The notes beneath the pieces are model-generated. The model did not search any database, was not told the origin of the DNA, and saw only the letters and a program-made list of their open reading frames with translations. A stretch of DNA of 64,000 bases from Pycnopodia helianthoides (taxonomy: Eukaryota; Echinodermata; Asteroidea; Forcipulatida; Asteriidae), in assembly GCA_032158295.1 (NCBI GenBank), contig CM063256.1:11070953-11134952 (forward strand), given 5' to 3'. Below are positions 46,986 through 58,311 of this stretch, one piece after another (position 1 is the first letter of the stretch; the number at the start of each line of letters is the position of its first letter). Both the position numbers and the translations under genes were made by a program.

Positions 46986-47268
46986 AACCTAAATTAATTA
47001 TTGAAAATTTACCCACTCCAAACGCAGTCAGTTTCTCTTTGATTTATGACTTGATACTTGAAATAAAAAGTGTGATTCCTCTCCTGTATCGTAAACTTGG
47101 GTGTGATCCTGGCTATAGGCAATTGCAGGTCGCATGGCTTCTGACTAGCATCCCCCGTAAACAAAGATACCGACAAAATAGGGAGACCGCTAACTGTAGG
47201 GTGAGATAGTTCAGCCTGTCATTTTTCCCAAATTATTATAAAGTGATGACGTTTTATATCAGTTTTAA

Positions 47269-47383
47269 CAAACCTCTGTAAGGCCATCGACCATGATTGG
47301 TGTTTTAAAACAAAATAACAAAATAAATGATTTTTTTAAAAAGAAGATGACAGTGTCAGATTTATGAGAAAGGTCTCCAACTG
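47269..47383 (+). repeat. Left direct repeat flanking a family B MITE
   Basis: AACAAACCTCTGTAAGGCCA through GAAAGGTCTCCAACTGC recurs at 47770-47895 directly after the MITE, with small indels. Confidence 0.87.
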
Positions 47384-47770
47384 CTTAAAGACACTGGACA
47401 CCTTTGGTAATTGTCAAAGACCAGTCTTCTCACTTGGTGTATCTCAACATATGCACAAAATAACAAACCTGTGGAAGTTTGAACTCACTTGGTCGTCGAA
47501 GTTGCGAGATAATAATGTAAGAAAAAACACCCTTGTCACACGAAGTTGTGTGCTTTCAGATGCTTGATTTCGAGCCTCACGCGTGAGGTCTCAAAATCAA
47601 TTCAAATATTTTACTGAGAAATGACTTCTTTCTCAAAAACTACGTTACTTCAGAGGGAGCCGTTTCTCACAATGTTTTATACTATCAACAGCTCTCCATT
47701 GCTCGTTACCAAGTATGTTTTTATGCTAACAATTATTTGAGTAATTACCAATAGTGTCCAGTGCCTTTAA
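47384..47770 (+). mobile_element. MITE family B, copy 6
   Basis: TTAAAGACACTGGACACCTT to AGTGTCCAGTGCCTTTAA. Close to the copies at 28888 and 38789. Confidence 0.94.
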
Positions 47771-47895
47771 CAAACCTCTGTAAGACCATCGACCATGATT
47801 TAAAAGAAATAAGAAAAAAGAAAATAACATCATAAATTATTTTAAAAAAGAAGAAGATGACAGTGTCAGATTTATGAGAAAGGTCTCCAACTACT
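47770..47895 (+). repeat. Right direct repeat flanking the family B MITE
   Basis: AACAAACCTCTGTAAGACCA ... AGATGACAGTGTCAGATTTA ... GGTCTCCAACTACTC. Partner of 47269-47383. Confidence 0.87.
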
Positions 47896-48171
47896 CAAGT
47901 TTTGTTGACATGATTCAGTGCAAATTGTTGGGAGATAATCACCGACCTTGAGGGAAAGCAGTTAAGCGCACAGACCTTTTTTTGCCTAATGGTTACCATA
48001 ATCGAAATAACACCCCAATAATTATATTATTAAGTACTCCACATAAATGTTTGTGGGGGAAAAAAATTAGTTTTTTTCCCCCGCAAGATTTCACCGCCAT
48101 AGCCCGATTACCTAGAACTGCTTTAGAGTAAAATACAAACTGTTTAACAGAAATCTGCTGGAAACTATAGT

Positions 48172-48303
48172 CACAGTTGGGCGGCTGCGGGCTACGACTG
48201 CGGACGTTGCTAGGAGTGTTGCTATAGAGGGCCCCTGTGCATCAACGCATAACTGCGTGACAGCCACAGCCACAGTCGCAGCCGCTACTTCGGACACAGC
48301 CTC
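48172..48303. mobile_element. Small foldback element H, copy 2
   Basis: Left CAGTTGGGCGGCTGCGGGCT and right GTCGCAGCCGCTACTTCGGA are inverted. The ~130-bp GC-rich element is homologous to 6033-6176. Confidence 0.7.
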
Positions 48304-49851
48304 ATAAGCAACAATTTTCGGAGCTTAAGCACCTTTATGGCATTGTTTCATTGGGTTCTTATTTGATCGAGCTGTAAGCCTAAACGAACTTGCTGAGGAC
48401 AGAACGATCATCTCGCTCAGCGAATCTGGTTTACCGTACAAAAATGCCGTGTCCTTCAGAATGTTGAGGCTGTTGCCCGGTATTACTGTGCTTAGCAGAT
48501 GTGCTTGGGAATACTTTCTGCTTAATGGAACTCCTGTCTCTAACTCATGTTCAAGTTTGCGTCCCTTGACAAGATGGGACGTTTTTGTGTGTGTGTTTTG
48601 AAGTGGAGGAGCCGGGAGGTGCTCCCAGGGTTGTTCTTGTAATATGGAAATCGCTTCATCGCCGCAGCAGTTGAAATCCCATTAAGTTCCCCTCTCCCCC
48701 ATTTTGTACAAATAAAACAGTTTTAACAGTGTTGTCAGCTGTTTCTTGCCGTCACCGTGTAGAGTATACGGACCACCCTACCTCCGCCTCACCTTGGGAG
48801 TCAAAAGGGCTCGAGTGTCAGAGCTTGTTCCATTTTTGTTCCACCCACCATGATTTACTTTGAGAAATGATGCGACCTCACATAACGCAAATTGGTCAGA
48901 TTTGTATACGTATCAGAAGACCGCATCTTGATCCCTGTATCCATTTTGACCCCAACAATTCAATTCAGTTCAATTTTATTTGTCATGACCAGCATAAAGC
49001 ATGCACTCTTACTCTGTACCATAAAACAATTAGCTACTTCAATAAAGCTTTAAAATGAAAACAAGATACACATCAATTTGTTAAGTGTTTTCTTCCTCCT
49101 TAATACTTTAAAGTCTTCATCTCAGTCCACCCCTCTCATTTATTATTCCCACTGATCTGGACCACTCCAGTTGTTGCCGCTACTGTCCATTTCCTTCTGT
49201 CTGTAAATTTGTTTGATTGTGAAAACATTATTCCGTTTGCCTCTCTTTTCTTTATTAGTACCCCTTCATGTTTTGTTTTCTATATGCACGGTAAGGGCTT
49301 CATCTTGACCGTGGCCGGCCAACTGGTCAACCGTCTCAAACGCGAGGGGAACGGGTGACGGTTCATCTTCCATCGCGGGTCAAAACACCTCAATTTGGGG
49401 AAACATTTATGAAGAAGATGACAAAATGGCTTTAACTTGACCGTGGCTTTATTTAAAACATGATTGCAAAATTTTACAAACTGCACCTCGTGTGAAAGGA
49501 CAACCATTTTTGTATTGTCCAAGGTCCCTTGTGAAATCTTGTCAAAATATGAAAAGTGTGCAGTGAACCGTTCGGTGGTAATTGGGTTACAGTTCCCCGG
49601 GAAATTCCCGGGGTTTCATTTCTCGGGAGGTATGTCTCTGTGTGTGAACACGGTTTTTGATATTGCCTATACCATCTCTTCATCAAGTTTGCGTCTAATA
49701 TTGAAAACGTTCAATTCATTAGTTGAATTAGTACTAACAATTAAATTCCACAACTTGTTTTATCTTTCCAGATTCCCCTGTCTTCAATATTTTATACGAA
49801 TTTTATACAATATTTCATACACAGTCACCATCAGTGAAAATGAGCAAAGAC
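48304..49851. other. No gene recognised
   Basis: 48440-48545 has a decayed E scrap (GTGCTTAGCAGATGTGCTT). A near-perfect palindrome CCCCGGGAAATTCCCGGGG is at about 49597-49615. The 134-codon plus frame at 49464-49868 has no recognised domain. Confidence 0.5.
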
Positions 49852-50156
49852 CGGGCCCAATTTCATAGAGCTGCTAAGCACAAAAATTTGCTTAGCATGA
49901 AATTCTTCCTTGATACCATCAGTGAAAAGCAAGGACCGGACCCAATTTCATAGAGTGCTAAGCACAAAATTTGCTTAGCAGAATTCTTCCTTGATAAAAA
50001 TCAGGGTTTACAACCAAAATCCATGTGTGAAATTTCTTGTACTGGTAATCACTGTTTGCTTATCCTGAAATCATTGAAATTGGTTGCATCGTTTATCATG
50101 AAGAATTCACTAAGCAAATTGTTGTGCTTAGCAGCCCTATGAAATTGGGCCCTGTC
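49852..50156. mobile_element. Foldback element family E, copy 6, with internal duplication
   Basis: Starts CCGGGCCCAATTTCATAGAG and ends CCTATGAAATTGGGCCC. The first ~75 bp (CCCAATTTCATAGAG ... TTCTTCCTTGAT) are repeated in tandem near 49935-49998, making this copy about 110 bp longer than the others. Confidence 0.9.
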
Positions 50157-50520
50157 CAGTGTGTCTGAACCTTCGCCTCTCCCTCACAGGGTTACATAAA
50201 CGCCAGCTCATGGTCACATGATGTATTGACTCCCGAACCATTCTTAGAACTGGAACACTCGTTATAATAACTAACACAATTTGATGGGTTGCCAGTATAT
50301 TATAAACGTCAATGCAATTACTATAAATAACATCAAGAAGACAATCCAACATGTCCGGCCGATCGACAAGAACCCCTATTTTTTCATGGAGTCATTTGGA
50401 CCCAAGAGGGCTCTTCATGGTCTAATCTAGAAGATCCATCAACGTAATGCATCGAGAAGTAGCCAGTCAGTCTAGGACGTTGTCTGGCGTGCCATGGACG
50501 TGCACCCGCCCGCAAATTTA

Positions 50521-50624
50521 TTTTCTGCAGCACACGTCGGCTATGGAGTCAACAGTTAAGGGATAGGGAAGAACAGCCTATCTCTTCACTGTTGTCTGTA
50601 TTGACGAAGTGTGCTGCAGGAAAA
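50521..50624. ncRNA. Candidate pre-miRNA-like hairpin
   Basis: A 104-nt imperfect inverted repeat. The arms pair over 47-48 positions: a base of 15 pairs with one bulged G, then 32 opposed positions of which 26 pair, with single-base mismatches spread out. The loop is only about 9 nt (50569-50577). Upper-stem arms are AGTCAACAGTTAAGGGATAG and CTATCTCTTCACTGTTGTCT. Small symmetric mismatches and a short loop fit an animal microRNA precursor. The lower stem (CTGCAGCACAC) is longer than usual, so a tiny foldback transposon is the main alternative. I do not recognise a known miRNA seed. Either strand could be transcribed. Confidence 0.4.
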
Positions 50625-52075
50625 AAAAAATCGCCACCCGCCCATCCATCCAGCCAACACACACAGAAGAGGTCTCCAAAAAAACACTCAGCCTGACTTG
50701 AAAAAAAAAGAGCCGCGCTGAAAATTGATGAAAATGACTCCCTAGTGACGGAAATCGTGACGTGTGGTCAAAACGAACCGCAAGGCCAATGGCGATGGAC
50801 GACAGATCATGTCATCGACTTATGCAAATTTTATGCTATACGACGTTGAGATGACAAACTATATCAAATTCAATGTCTGTCTTGTGTAATATATTATGGA
50901 CACCGTCTGTTTGGGTCGTTGGTAAGTTCAAAACGTAGAGTCAACTTGGGGGCATTACTTCTAAAGCTTAGATTTATATCCAAAGTTGCTAATCGTTAAA
51001 ACAAATTCCAAATTAATATATGTTGCTCAAGGATTGTTACTGGTATGAGTTTTAGAACCAGCGAGCCTCCCAGAATAAAGCGAGTCAACGACTTTTCACA
51101 CAAATAGTGTACTTTAATTTGTTCTTCAAAATTATTCCCGAGTGACAGCGGTGAGGTTCTCGACCGTGATGATACAAACCAGCGCCCTCTGGGTACAAGG
51201 TTAAGCCGTGTCTCATCACTGGAAGATAGATGAGCTATCTCCGCTCGGTCTTTGATTCATTGTTCGTGTTGAGTGTAGACAGACTCCTGTATTACGTCCC
51301 CGAAGTTACCGCCTATAAGTTATCTCTCAGGTAATTTGAAGAAGGGGTCATTAATTTCAGAACATGCACCTCTAAGAGGACGTCACCCCCTTCGCCCTTC
51401 ATGATAGTAAATAAACGCTCTTATAAGTATAGGGGGCAATTCCAAAGGTATCAGTGCGCTTCACAAACACATTATTTTACACCCCATGGGCTCGGTTACA
51501 CAAAGAGCTCAGATTGATCTTAAGTGCGAATCAAATCATGAAACTGCTAAGCAAAGTGTGAAGTCACAATACAAATCACTACGGTAGTACAGCCAACTCA
51601 TCTTAAGATGGATCTTTTCCAGCGTTGTGAAATCGTCCATTATTATTCATGATTTCCTTAATACCGTCTCAGCTCCCTGGGGGGAGTATACAGCCAGCGT
51701 ATCAAACTTTTTTCAATCACAAGAACCATTTCTGCCAAGACAGGTTCCCATTTACTCCTGGGTGAAGAGAAGCAATTTTTAGTTAAGTGTCAGATATTCA
51801 TCTGTGATATACTTTTCTTTTAAGAGATACTTACTCTTAGAAAATTCAATTGTTTTTACCCTCTTTTACCTTTTTTGTAAAAAAAAAATGATAAACGAAG
51901 AGAACATTAGTTTTGAAATTATGACAAGTAAAACGTACGTCTTCATATTGATTAATAATTGGGCGAATTCAGGACTTCTCCATCAGAGAGCCAATTAGGA
52001 CAGCTGATTATGATGACGTATCCCATCGCCAGAGACATGGGTTTACTCTTCTATCATTGACAAGAATGACCTTTT
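50625..52075. other. No gene recognised
   Basis: An octamer ATGCAAAT lies near 50823. AGCGCCCTCT is at 51181. 51530-51570 has a scrap of E. No exon called. Confidence 0.5.
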
Positions 52076-52133
52076 CTTGACCCTGTGGTTTACCCTTGAC
52101 CCTGTGGTTCACCCTTGACCCTGCGGTTCACCA
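52076..52133. repeat. 19-bp minisatellite, three copies
   Basis: CTTGACCCTGTGGTTTACC repeated three times with single changes. Confidence 0.9.
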
Positions 52134-52410
52134 GGCATCAACCGATCGTATTTCGTGTACGCGTCACTTCAAATGCGATCACAAACGGTTAACTACAGCC
52201 GCAAGACACTGTAGCTTTCTCGCTAAAATGGTGTCGTAAGAAATGATAATTGAAAGATATTAAACATATTTTGTAAAAATTGAACAAACTAGTGAACTAT
52301 TCTAAGCCTCCAAGCTTACTTAAAAAAAAAACCTTTTTAATAGTCTCGTGTGAGTATTTTTTCGAAATAGTGACAATTAGTATTTATTGACTTATTTCTT
52401 TTTATTAATT

Positions 52411-52416
<6 letters not shown>

Positions 52417-52448
<32 letters not shown>

Positions 52449-52468
52449 TTTTTTTTTTGGGGGGGGGG
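52417..52468. repeat. (TTGA)n followed by T12G10
   Basis: Eight GATT units (52417-52448), then 12 T and 10 G. Confidence 0.93.
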
Positions 52469-53409
52469 CTTCACATTTTTTTCAGTTTGGTTAATTTTAT
52501 TGAGAAACCAGTCGATTGGAATTAATTGACTCTTCCCAAAACCAGCGTACATTTTATACATTAAAACACTGCAGTGAGGGCCGCTATTAGCACGTGCCGA
52601 CATATTTTAATGATTCCATTGTCTTAACCACGCTGTACTCACTGGTCAGCTCATAATACCATGATATATTAAGCTGGACCATGCCACACGTCCTAGAAGA
52701 GAGGGGGTGGGTGGGGGGTGGGGTGGTGACAATCAACGGAGGCATTTCCATATGGAAAAGTTTGAAAGTCTACGGGAAACTTTCAAAGGGGCACCAAGGC
52801 CAAGACCAGGGGCAGCAAAGGGTGGCCTCCGCGTAATTCCAGCCGAGATTAGGAAATCAATATTGTGTTTTCGCTTTAAGATAAACACAAATATTCATTT
52901 ACAAAAAAAAAAAAACACAACCGAATTGGTCATTACAAAAAATATTGGACACAACATCAACACATAAAAAAACCTCAAAGTTTACGAAGGTATTTATAGC
53001 AACGCAGACAATCTTGTCATGTTAACCGTAACCATAACAAATGGAACCTCTTAAGCGTAAAATGAGATCCTTGAGGTGAACCAGTCTACACGATGAGATA
53101 TGCAGAGAGGGCAGGGAACTGGGTTAGATTCGGTTCGAGACCGTAGAGAGGGTTGCCCTGGATGCGTTCCTGGAATCCAGGAGCGCGAGTCTGCCCCTCT
53201 CGCTCCCCCCTCGCTCGATCCCCTGGTGGCTCATCGTGGTCCCCCCCCCCCCCGTCAACGTAGGAACTAGACTGCTATAAACTGATGATAAATGGAGTGA
53301 CGTGACGACTACTAAAATCAAGACTCCTGTAGTGTTTTTCTCCGCCACTCCCTCTCCCCACCCCCCTCTCTCCTGCCGAAGTGTTGAAGGGACATTATTG
53401 TGCGAAAAA
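52469..53409. other. No gene recognised
   Basis: 52770-52840 (AAAGGGGCACCAAGGCCAAG) reads like a dispersed repeat I recall from related genomes, but no second copy is here. G or C runs near 52700-52730 and 53240-53253. Confidence 0.45.
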
Positions 53410-53745
53410 AGAAGAAAGTCATAGTTATAACTTACATCTTATAATTATAACTTTGGGATTAGTTCAAGTCATACGATTATGACTTGATACTTATGAATAT
53501 GACACAAATGTGACGTGTCAATTAACACAATTCATAAATATGACTTATGCTAATTCAAAAGTAGGAGCTATAACTAATATTTATAATATGCTTATTCATA
53601 ATAATTACGAGATATATAAGTCACAGTTATAACTAGTTATGACTTCATGCTAATTCATAATTATGAGATTATAAAGTCACAGTTATGACTTATGGTTTAT
53701 TCGTAGTTATGAGATATAAGTAATAAATTATGACTTCCTTTCTAT
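53410..53745. repeat. AT-rich array of short palindromic words
   Basis: Words such as AGTCATAGTTATAACT, CATAATTATGA and GAGATATAAGTCACAGTTAT recur about every 25-50 bp. Each is close to self-complementary, so the block can fold extensively. Confidence 0.8.
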
Positions 53746-54449
53746 TTGTTGATGTTCCTTTAAAAGGCTTCCGTACTCTCCGGGGTTGGTGAACGTACGT
53801 GGCGTTTCATGGCGGTATACAGAGTAAGTTAGTCTGGGGAGATTATGTGATTGAAAAAATTGACCCCTGAGCCCTTAACCAAGCACCACTTAAAATTCAT
53901 TCAAGATGACGTGTTTCTCGCTTGCCCTTGTCCATTGTTCTTTCTATATCTTTGTTCCTAAATAAATATATACATTAAAGAGAAGAAGAAGAAAAAAACA
54001 AGCGTTGCAGAATTATCAATGAAAACGGAGCAGCATATTGTTGTAAACAATAGTGTTTACCTCCTTTAAAAACAACCACGGGCGCTGGTGGCGCTCTTTC
54101 CGTATCTTGTGTCTGTTCTGTGCGCACTACACACGTAACCAATGCTGAACGCTAAATATTCAAGGATAGTCAACAAAATTATTCAAAAGTCTCCCAGCCT
54201 CTTGAAAACAAGTCAAAAGATTTTTTTTGTTACTATTAATTTAAGGTTTATTTTCAGTTTTTAGCAGTTTTTTGTTTAGCCTATCAACTTTTGTGCCCTG
54301 CCCGATCCAAAATGAAAAAAAACTGAACCGACCGGACTCCATCTCGGAAAAAAATACTATACTCTTTTAGCAAAATAAGGCAGTTTTTAGAGAACTGGTG
54401 TACCCAAACAAAAACTGTGTTCAGCGCAAAAGCCTTGATTTTTCCAAAA
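53746..54449. other. No gene recognised
   Basis: 54140-54300 resembles 35940-36090 (CTCCCAGCCTCTTGAAAAC, TTTTTAGCAGTTTTTTGTTT), a further dispersed repeat. No coding call. Confidence 0.5.
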
Positions 54450-54599
54450 ATAGCTAAGCATGACAAAAAATATGCTTACCAGAATAAGGTTACCAGCCAA
54501 TTTACCATGTCACATGTACAATTTGTGACTGGTATCCTGCTCATTTCTGCTTAGCAGACAATATTTTCTGCTTCAGCAGCTCTATGAAATTGGGCCCAG
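54450..54599. mobile_element. Foldback element family E, copy 7
   Basis: The interior CTTACCAGAATAAGGTTACC and right end CAGCTCTATGAAATTGGGCC are intact. The left end is worn. Confidence 0.88.
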
Positions 54600-54792
54600 A
54601 ACTGAAGATTAAAACATTACTCCCAGTAAAAGTTAACTTCAAACAGTTCTGGCGGATATTCGAACATTATTTTTGAAACCTTTGGTTTCCACTCATCATG
54701 AACACTGCTTTTACATATACGGATAAAATCGCGCACTTTAACAAACCCGTGTTCGAATACTTGCGAGACTTCCGGCCATGTGCTCAAAAACG

Positions 54793-54981
54793 GCCTTTTT
54801 CATAGAGCTGCTTACTAAGCACGAAATAGTAGCACAATTGTGCTTACGAAAAAGAAGCTTACCAGGCAAATTACCATGTCACACGCTCTACCATGTTGTG
54901 ACTGGTATCCTGCTCATTTTTGCTAAGCAGACAATTATTTAGCAATCTTGTCATGCATAAGCAGCTCTAGAAATTGGGCCC
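54793..54981. mobile_element. Foldback element family E, copy 8
   Basis: CGGCCTTTTTCATAGAGCTG to AGCTCTAGAAATTGGGCCC, 189 bp. Confidence 0.9.
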
Positions 54982-55204
54982 ATTTTGTATGGTACAACAA
55001 TCAAGCTGAAACTGAATTTAAACGAATATTAAATATAATATTAATCAACCAATTTAATGTATTTAATCACGCGAGAGGGCGCATGGTAGAGTATTTTATT
55101 GTGCCGATGACAATAACTAATGGCAATAACTAATGAAATATTAGGCATAATACAGTGAATCAGAATTGTAAGTGATAAAAAGCTTTCTTTTTTCAGACTA
55201 AATG

Positions 55205-55325
55205 TATTTTGTGTTTTTGTGCCCGGAAGAAGGTCGCAGCAAAAGGCTTGCCGGAGAAAAGGCTTCAGTAATTATTGTGCACAACTGTGTTTCAAGACAA
55301 CTGAGCGTGCAAGTTATCGGTTTTC
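55205..55325 (-). repeat. Dispersed repeat M, copy 2
   Basis: The complement carries TTGCACGCTCAGTTGTCTTG, GCCTTTTCTCCGGC and GACCTTCTTCCGGGCACA, matching 40765-40880. Confidence 0.7.
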
Positions 55326-56742
55326 TGCCATTCATTATTCATTAAAAGAAGGTTAAATTCTGCATGGGAATTGGGAAAAAAAGGTCTCTGGGGTAATTTT
55401 AGCGACAAAAATGTAACATCAATGCAACATCTTTTTTTCAGGAGCCATTATTATTGCTGACGATCTTCTTGTTAGGGATTAGGGACAAACGGTACTTTGT
55501 GTACCTTGAAGACAGGCGTAGAGCCTTACGCCCTCTTCCGGGCACACGAGATGCACTTAACAGACGAAATAGTTTTCACCCATTTAGAAATACTAGGTGC
55601 ATACCAGAACAACCTCGAAACATTAAAGACAATTCAGTTGATCTTAAAACGGATTAATACCGGATTTAGATCTGCTCTAGAATGCGGCGGTCGAGGGTTC
55701 TAATCCCGAGTAGCCTGTGATTTCCAGGCATGATATTTTTGGGGAAAAAGTAGGAAAATATTATTGAGTACAAGATCTGACATTCCTGTACGTAAGATGA
55801 AGGCTTGTATAGACCTTTCAGGTAATTTTGTAAAAGTTTCTGAGGGCTAAAAAAAAAGGAAATCAGATTAAAGAAAGAAAAATATCATGTCTTGATCTTT
55901 TTTTTCACTACGGGGTTTTGAAAGCACTGAGTATACAGTGCTGATCACACATTGGAAAGGATAAACAAATGCAAATATTAGATAAATTCATTACAGTTTC
56001 CCTTTTTACGGATTTACGGAGCCATGATTATTGCAGGAAACCTTCAGATTGTCGCAAAGTACAAATTCAAAATTAATGTATTAATTGGAGATATAGATAA
56101 CAATTTAAGGTCCCTTCCCTCATACAAAAAAAAATAAAAACATACAGCAACAATTGTCGCAATTTTATAAAGAAGAGAGAAGAAAATATATATCTTTACA
56201 TTTAGGCAATAATTAATTCGATAAAGAATGCGAAATGAAATATCAGATACGTATTAAATTACAACCAGTAAAAAAGATCTTGAAGGTCACTAATTTTGAC
56301 ATGTGAGAAAAGTTGCTCGAATATTAAATAATTGTAAACAAACTTAAGGCTAAACGTCTCTGCTATAATATGTCGCCCGCAAGGGGCACATCTTATCGCT
56401 CAAACATGAGGGCGCTCGAAGCAACCAGTAAAGGCAGAGCTGCACAGGCGCACCCCACAAAATAAGGAGAAAGCAGAGCGTCGACCTTATACAATTTTGG
56501 TTGGCCTGCAAAATTTTCTACATTACACCGAATTGAGAGCACACAAACAGTGTTTCAGTGTAAAATGTTTGCCCAATTTTTCATTGACCAATCACATCCG
56601 GGAACTTTGTAATCACCGTTACGAAAGAATCAGACTCCGTGTCTAAAAATAAATGACGTTAGTGATGTTAAGAAGAAAAAAATCTATTGTCAAGTCTATT
56701 TTAAGTGAAAAGGGCCTACGGAACAAGTTGTATGTAGTTTTT
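55326..56742. other. No gene recognised; left flank of the Helentron-like array
   Basis: A T-rich acceptor-like TTTTTTTCAG at 55432-55441 precedes a 60-70 codon frame with no recognisable motif. GAGGGCGCT at 56408. AT-rich otherwise. Confidence 0.45.
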
Positions 56743-56905
56743 GAGGTGTTCGTGCAACAGCGCGAACAACTCATTGTTTTTGTTCGTGTTTTTGAGGTGT
56801 TCGTGCAACAGCGCGAACAACTCATTGTTTTTGTTCGTGTTTTTTTTTTTTTTTTGAGGTGTTCGTGCAGCAGCGCGAACAACTCATTGTTTTTGTTCGT
56901 TTTTT
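56743..56905 (+). repeat. Hairpin minisatellite, ~51 bp unit, three copies
   Basis: Units start GAGGTGTTCGTGCAACAGCG at 56743, 56794 and 56856, separated by T runs of growing length. Each contains TGTTCGTGC-AACA-GCGCGAACA, a 9-position stem with a tetraloop. Its GAGGTGTTCG is the inverse of CGAACACCTC at the 3' end of the neighbouring elements. Confidence 0.92.
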
Positions 56906-58311
56906 TTTTTTTTTTTTTTTTTTTTCTTCTTCGGACTGGGCTTTGTCCACAAAAAAACGCATAGTTGCGGGGCCTATGTCCACATGAAACTTTACATGTA
57001 GGTAGATTGCAACTAGCAGATGATACAGAGGTTGTGGCGTCATGATGACGTCATCGGGTATCAAATTACAAGCAAATTTAAGTTCAAAAAGTGACGTTAG
57101 GCCAATGCCTGTATATCTCTGAATATTATAGCCACAATATTCATATTTAGGCATATGATAGATCTAGACATGGGCAATCTTTGAAAAGTTAACACCAAAA
57201 TCGTATGACCTTTACTTCCGGGTCGTTACCCTGGGTCGAAGTTTGCCTTTGGTTTTTTTTCTTGAAAAACATCACTTTCGGGCTTATTTACGGCATAACT
57301 CAAGATTGAAATTGAATTGAACATTGAAACTCATCAGGCACTTGAACCCTAACATCAAGACAACACAAACTTGATGATGTCATGATGACATCATCAGGTT
57401 TTGAATTACAATAAATCAAAGTTTAATATTTGTAAAAAATCATAACTCGTGAACCGCATGATTTTTACAATCGACACATCATCGGACAGATCGTTGAACG
57501 TTTAACAAACCTTACACAAAGCTTGACCCCATTTGACCTTACTTCCGGTTCAAATCGGAAGTTGAAACTTTCAAAAATTCATATCTCAAAAACTACTTTT
57601 ACTTTAGTCACAATTTTTACATCAGGTTGTAGGTCCTTGAGCTTTCTCCAACTTTTGCACAGAAATGATACCAATTTGACCTTAACTTCCGGTCGAAATC
57701 AGACGTTAAAGCCCACGAGTGTGATTGCCCGCGTTTAAACTGTGTATAGTGCTAAAGCACTAAGGCTGGCTGTTCCGCTCTACTGATTACAGGGGGCAAA
57801 GTCCATTTGGCATTAGGCTATGCATAGAGCAAGACTGTATGGGCTGTGTTGGTCAAATCCAAATGTGACCATTTTTGCCAGATAACAAAAGACACACTTC
57901 GCAAGATCACGCAACCTTCAAACTCCGCACCTAGTTAGCTCTTCAACTGTAGAAGACAACGCTTTCTTGGCGTCATAATGACGTCATCATGTTCAATTAA
58001 ATTGAATAAAGTTTAATATTTGAAAAATTCTCAACTTATGAACCGTGCATGGATTTTTACAATCCGTACATCATCGGAGAGGTCTTCCAAAAATAAACAA
58101 ACGCTACACAAGGTGTGACCTTAATTGACCTTGACTTCCGTTTGAAAGCGGAAGTTAAGTATTAATGTTTGCATTTATTTCCTGTGTAACAAATGTACTT
58201 TCCGTGAAATTTCAAAAGCTATCAACAATCTTTTCAACGATTTAATTAAACACTGACCCCTTTGATAGCCGAACACCTCAGTGTTTGTTTGTACAAACAC
58301 TTAAGCTCTAG
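56743..58311 (+). mobile_element. Helitron/Helentron-like non-autonomous element, unit 1
   Basis: Layout: 5' hairpin minisatellite, long T tract, a body starting CTTCTTCGGACTGGGCTTTG, and a 3' end CGAACACCTC. Then a perfect stem-loop GTGTTTGT-TTGT-ACAAACAC (58281-58300) and CTAG followed by TT (58308-58311). Helitrons are known for a 3' hairpin about 10 nt before CTRR. Helentron-associated elements add subterminal inverted repeats, minisatellites and T-T insertion. All are visible here. No Rep or helicase frame, so non-autonomous. The body carries TGACGTCA (57046, 57979) and ACTTCCGG words. Confidence 0.6.

Noticed and set aside
55668..55705. tRNA-like GGTTCTAATCCC
   Set aside because: T-arm stem pairs poorly and there is no acceptor or D arm.
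56653..57154. Repeated peptide frames (EVFVQQREQLIVF on plus, CSRCCTNTSK on minus)
   Set aside because: They are translations of the 51-bp hairpin minisatellite and its T runs. No conserved reading frame across units.
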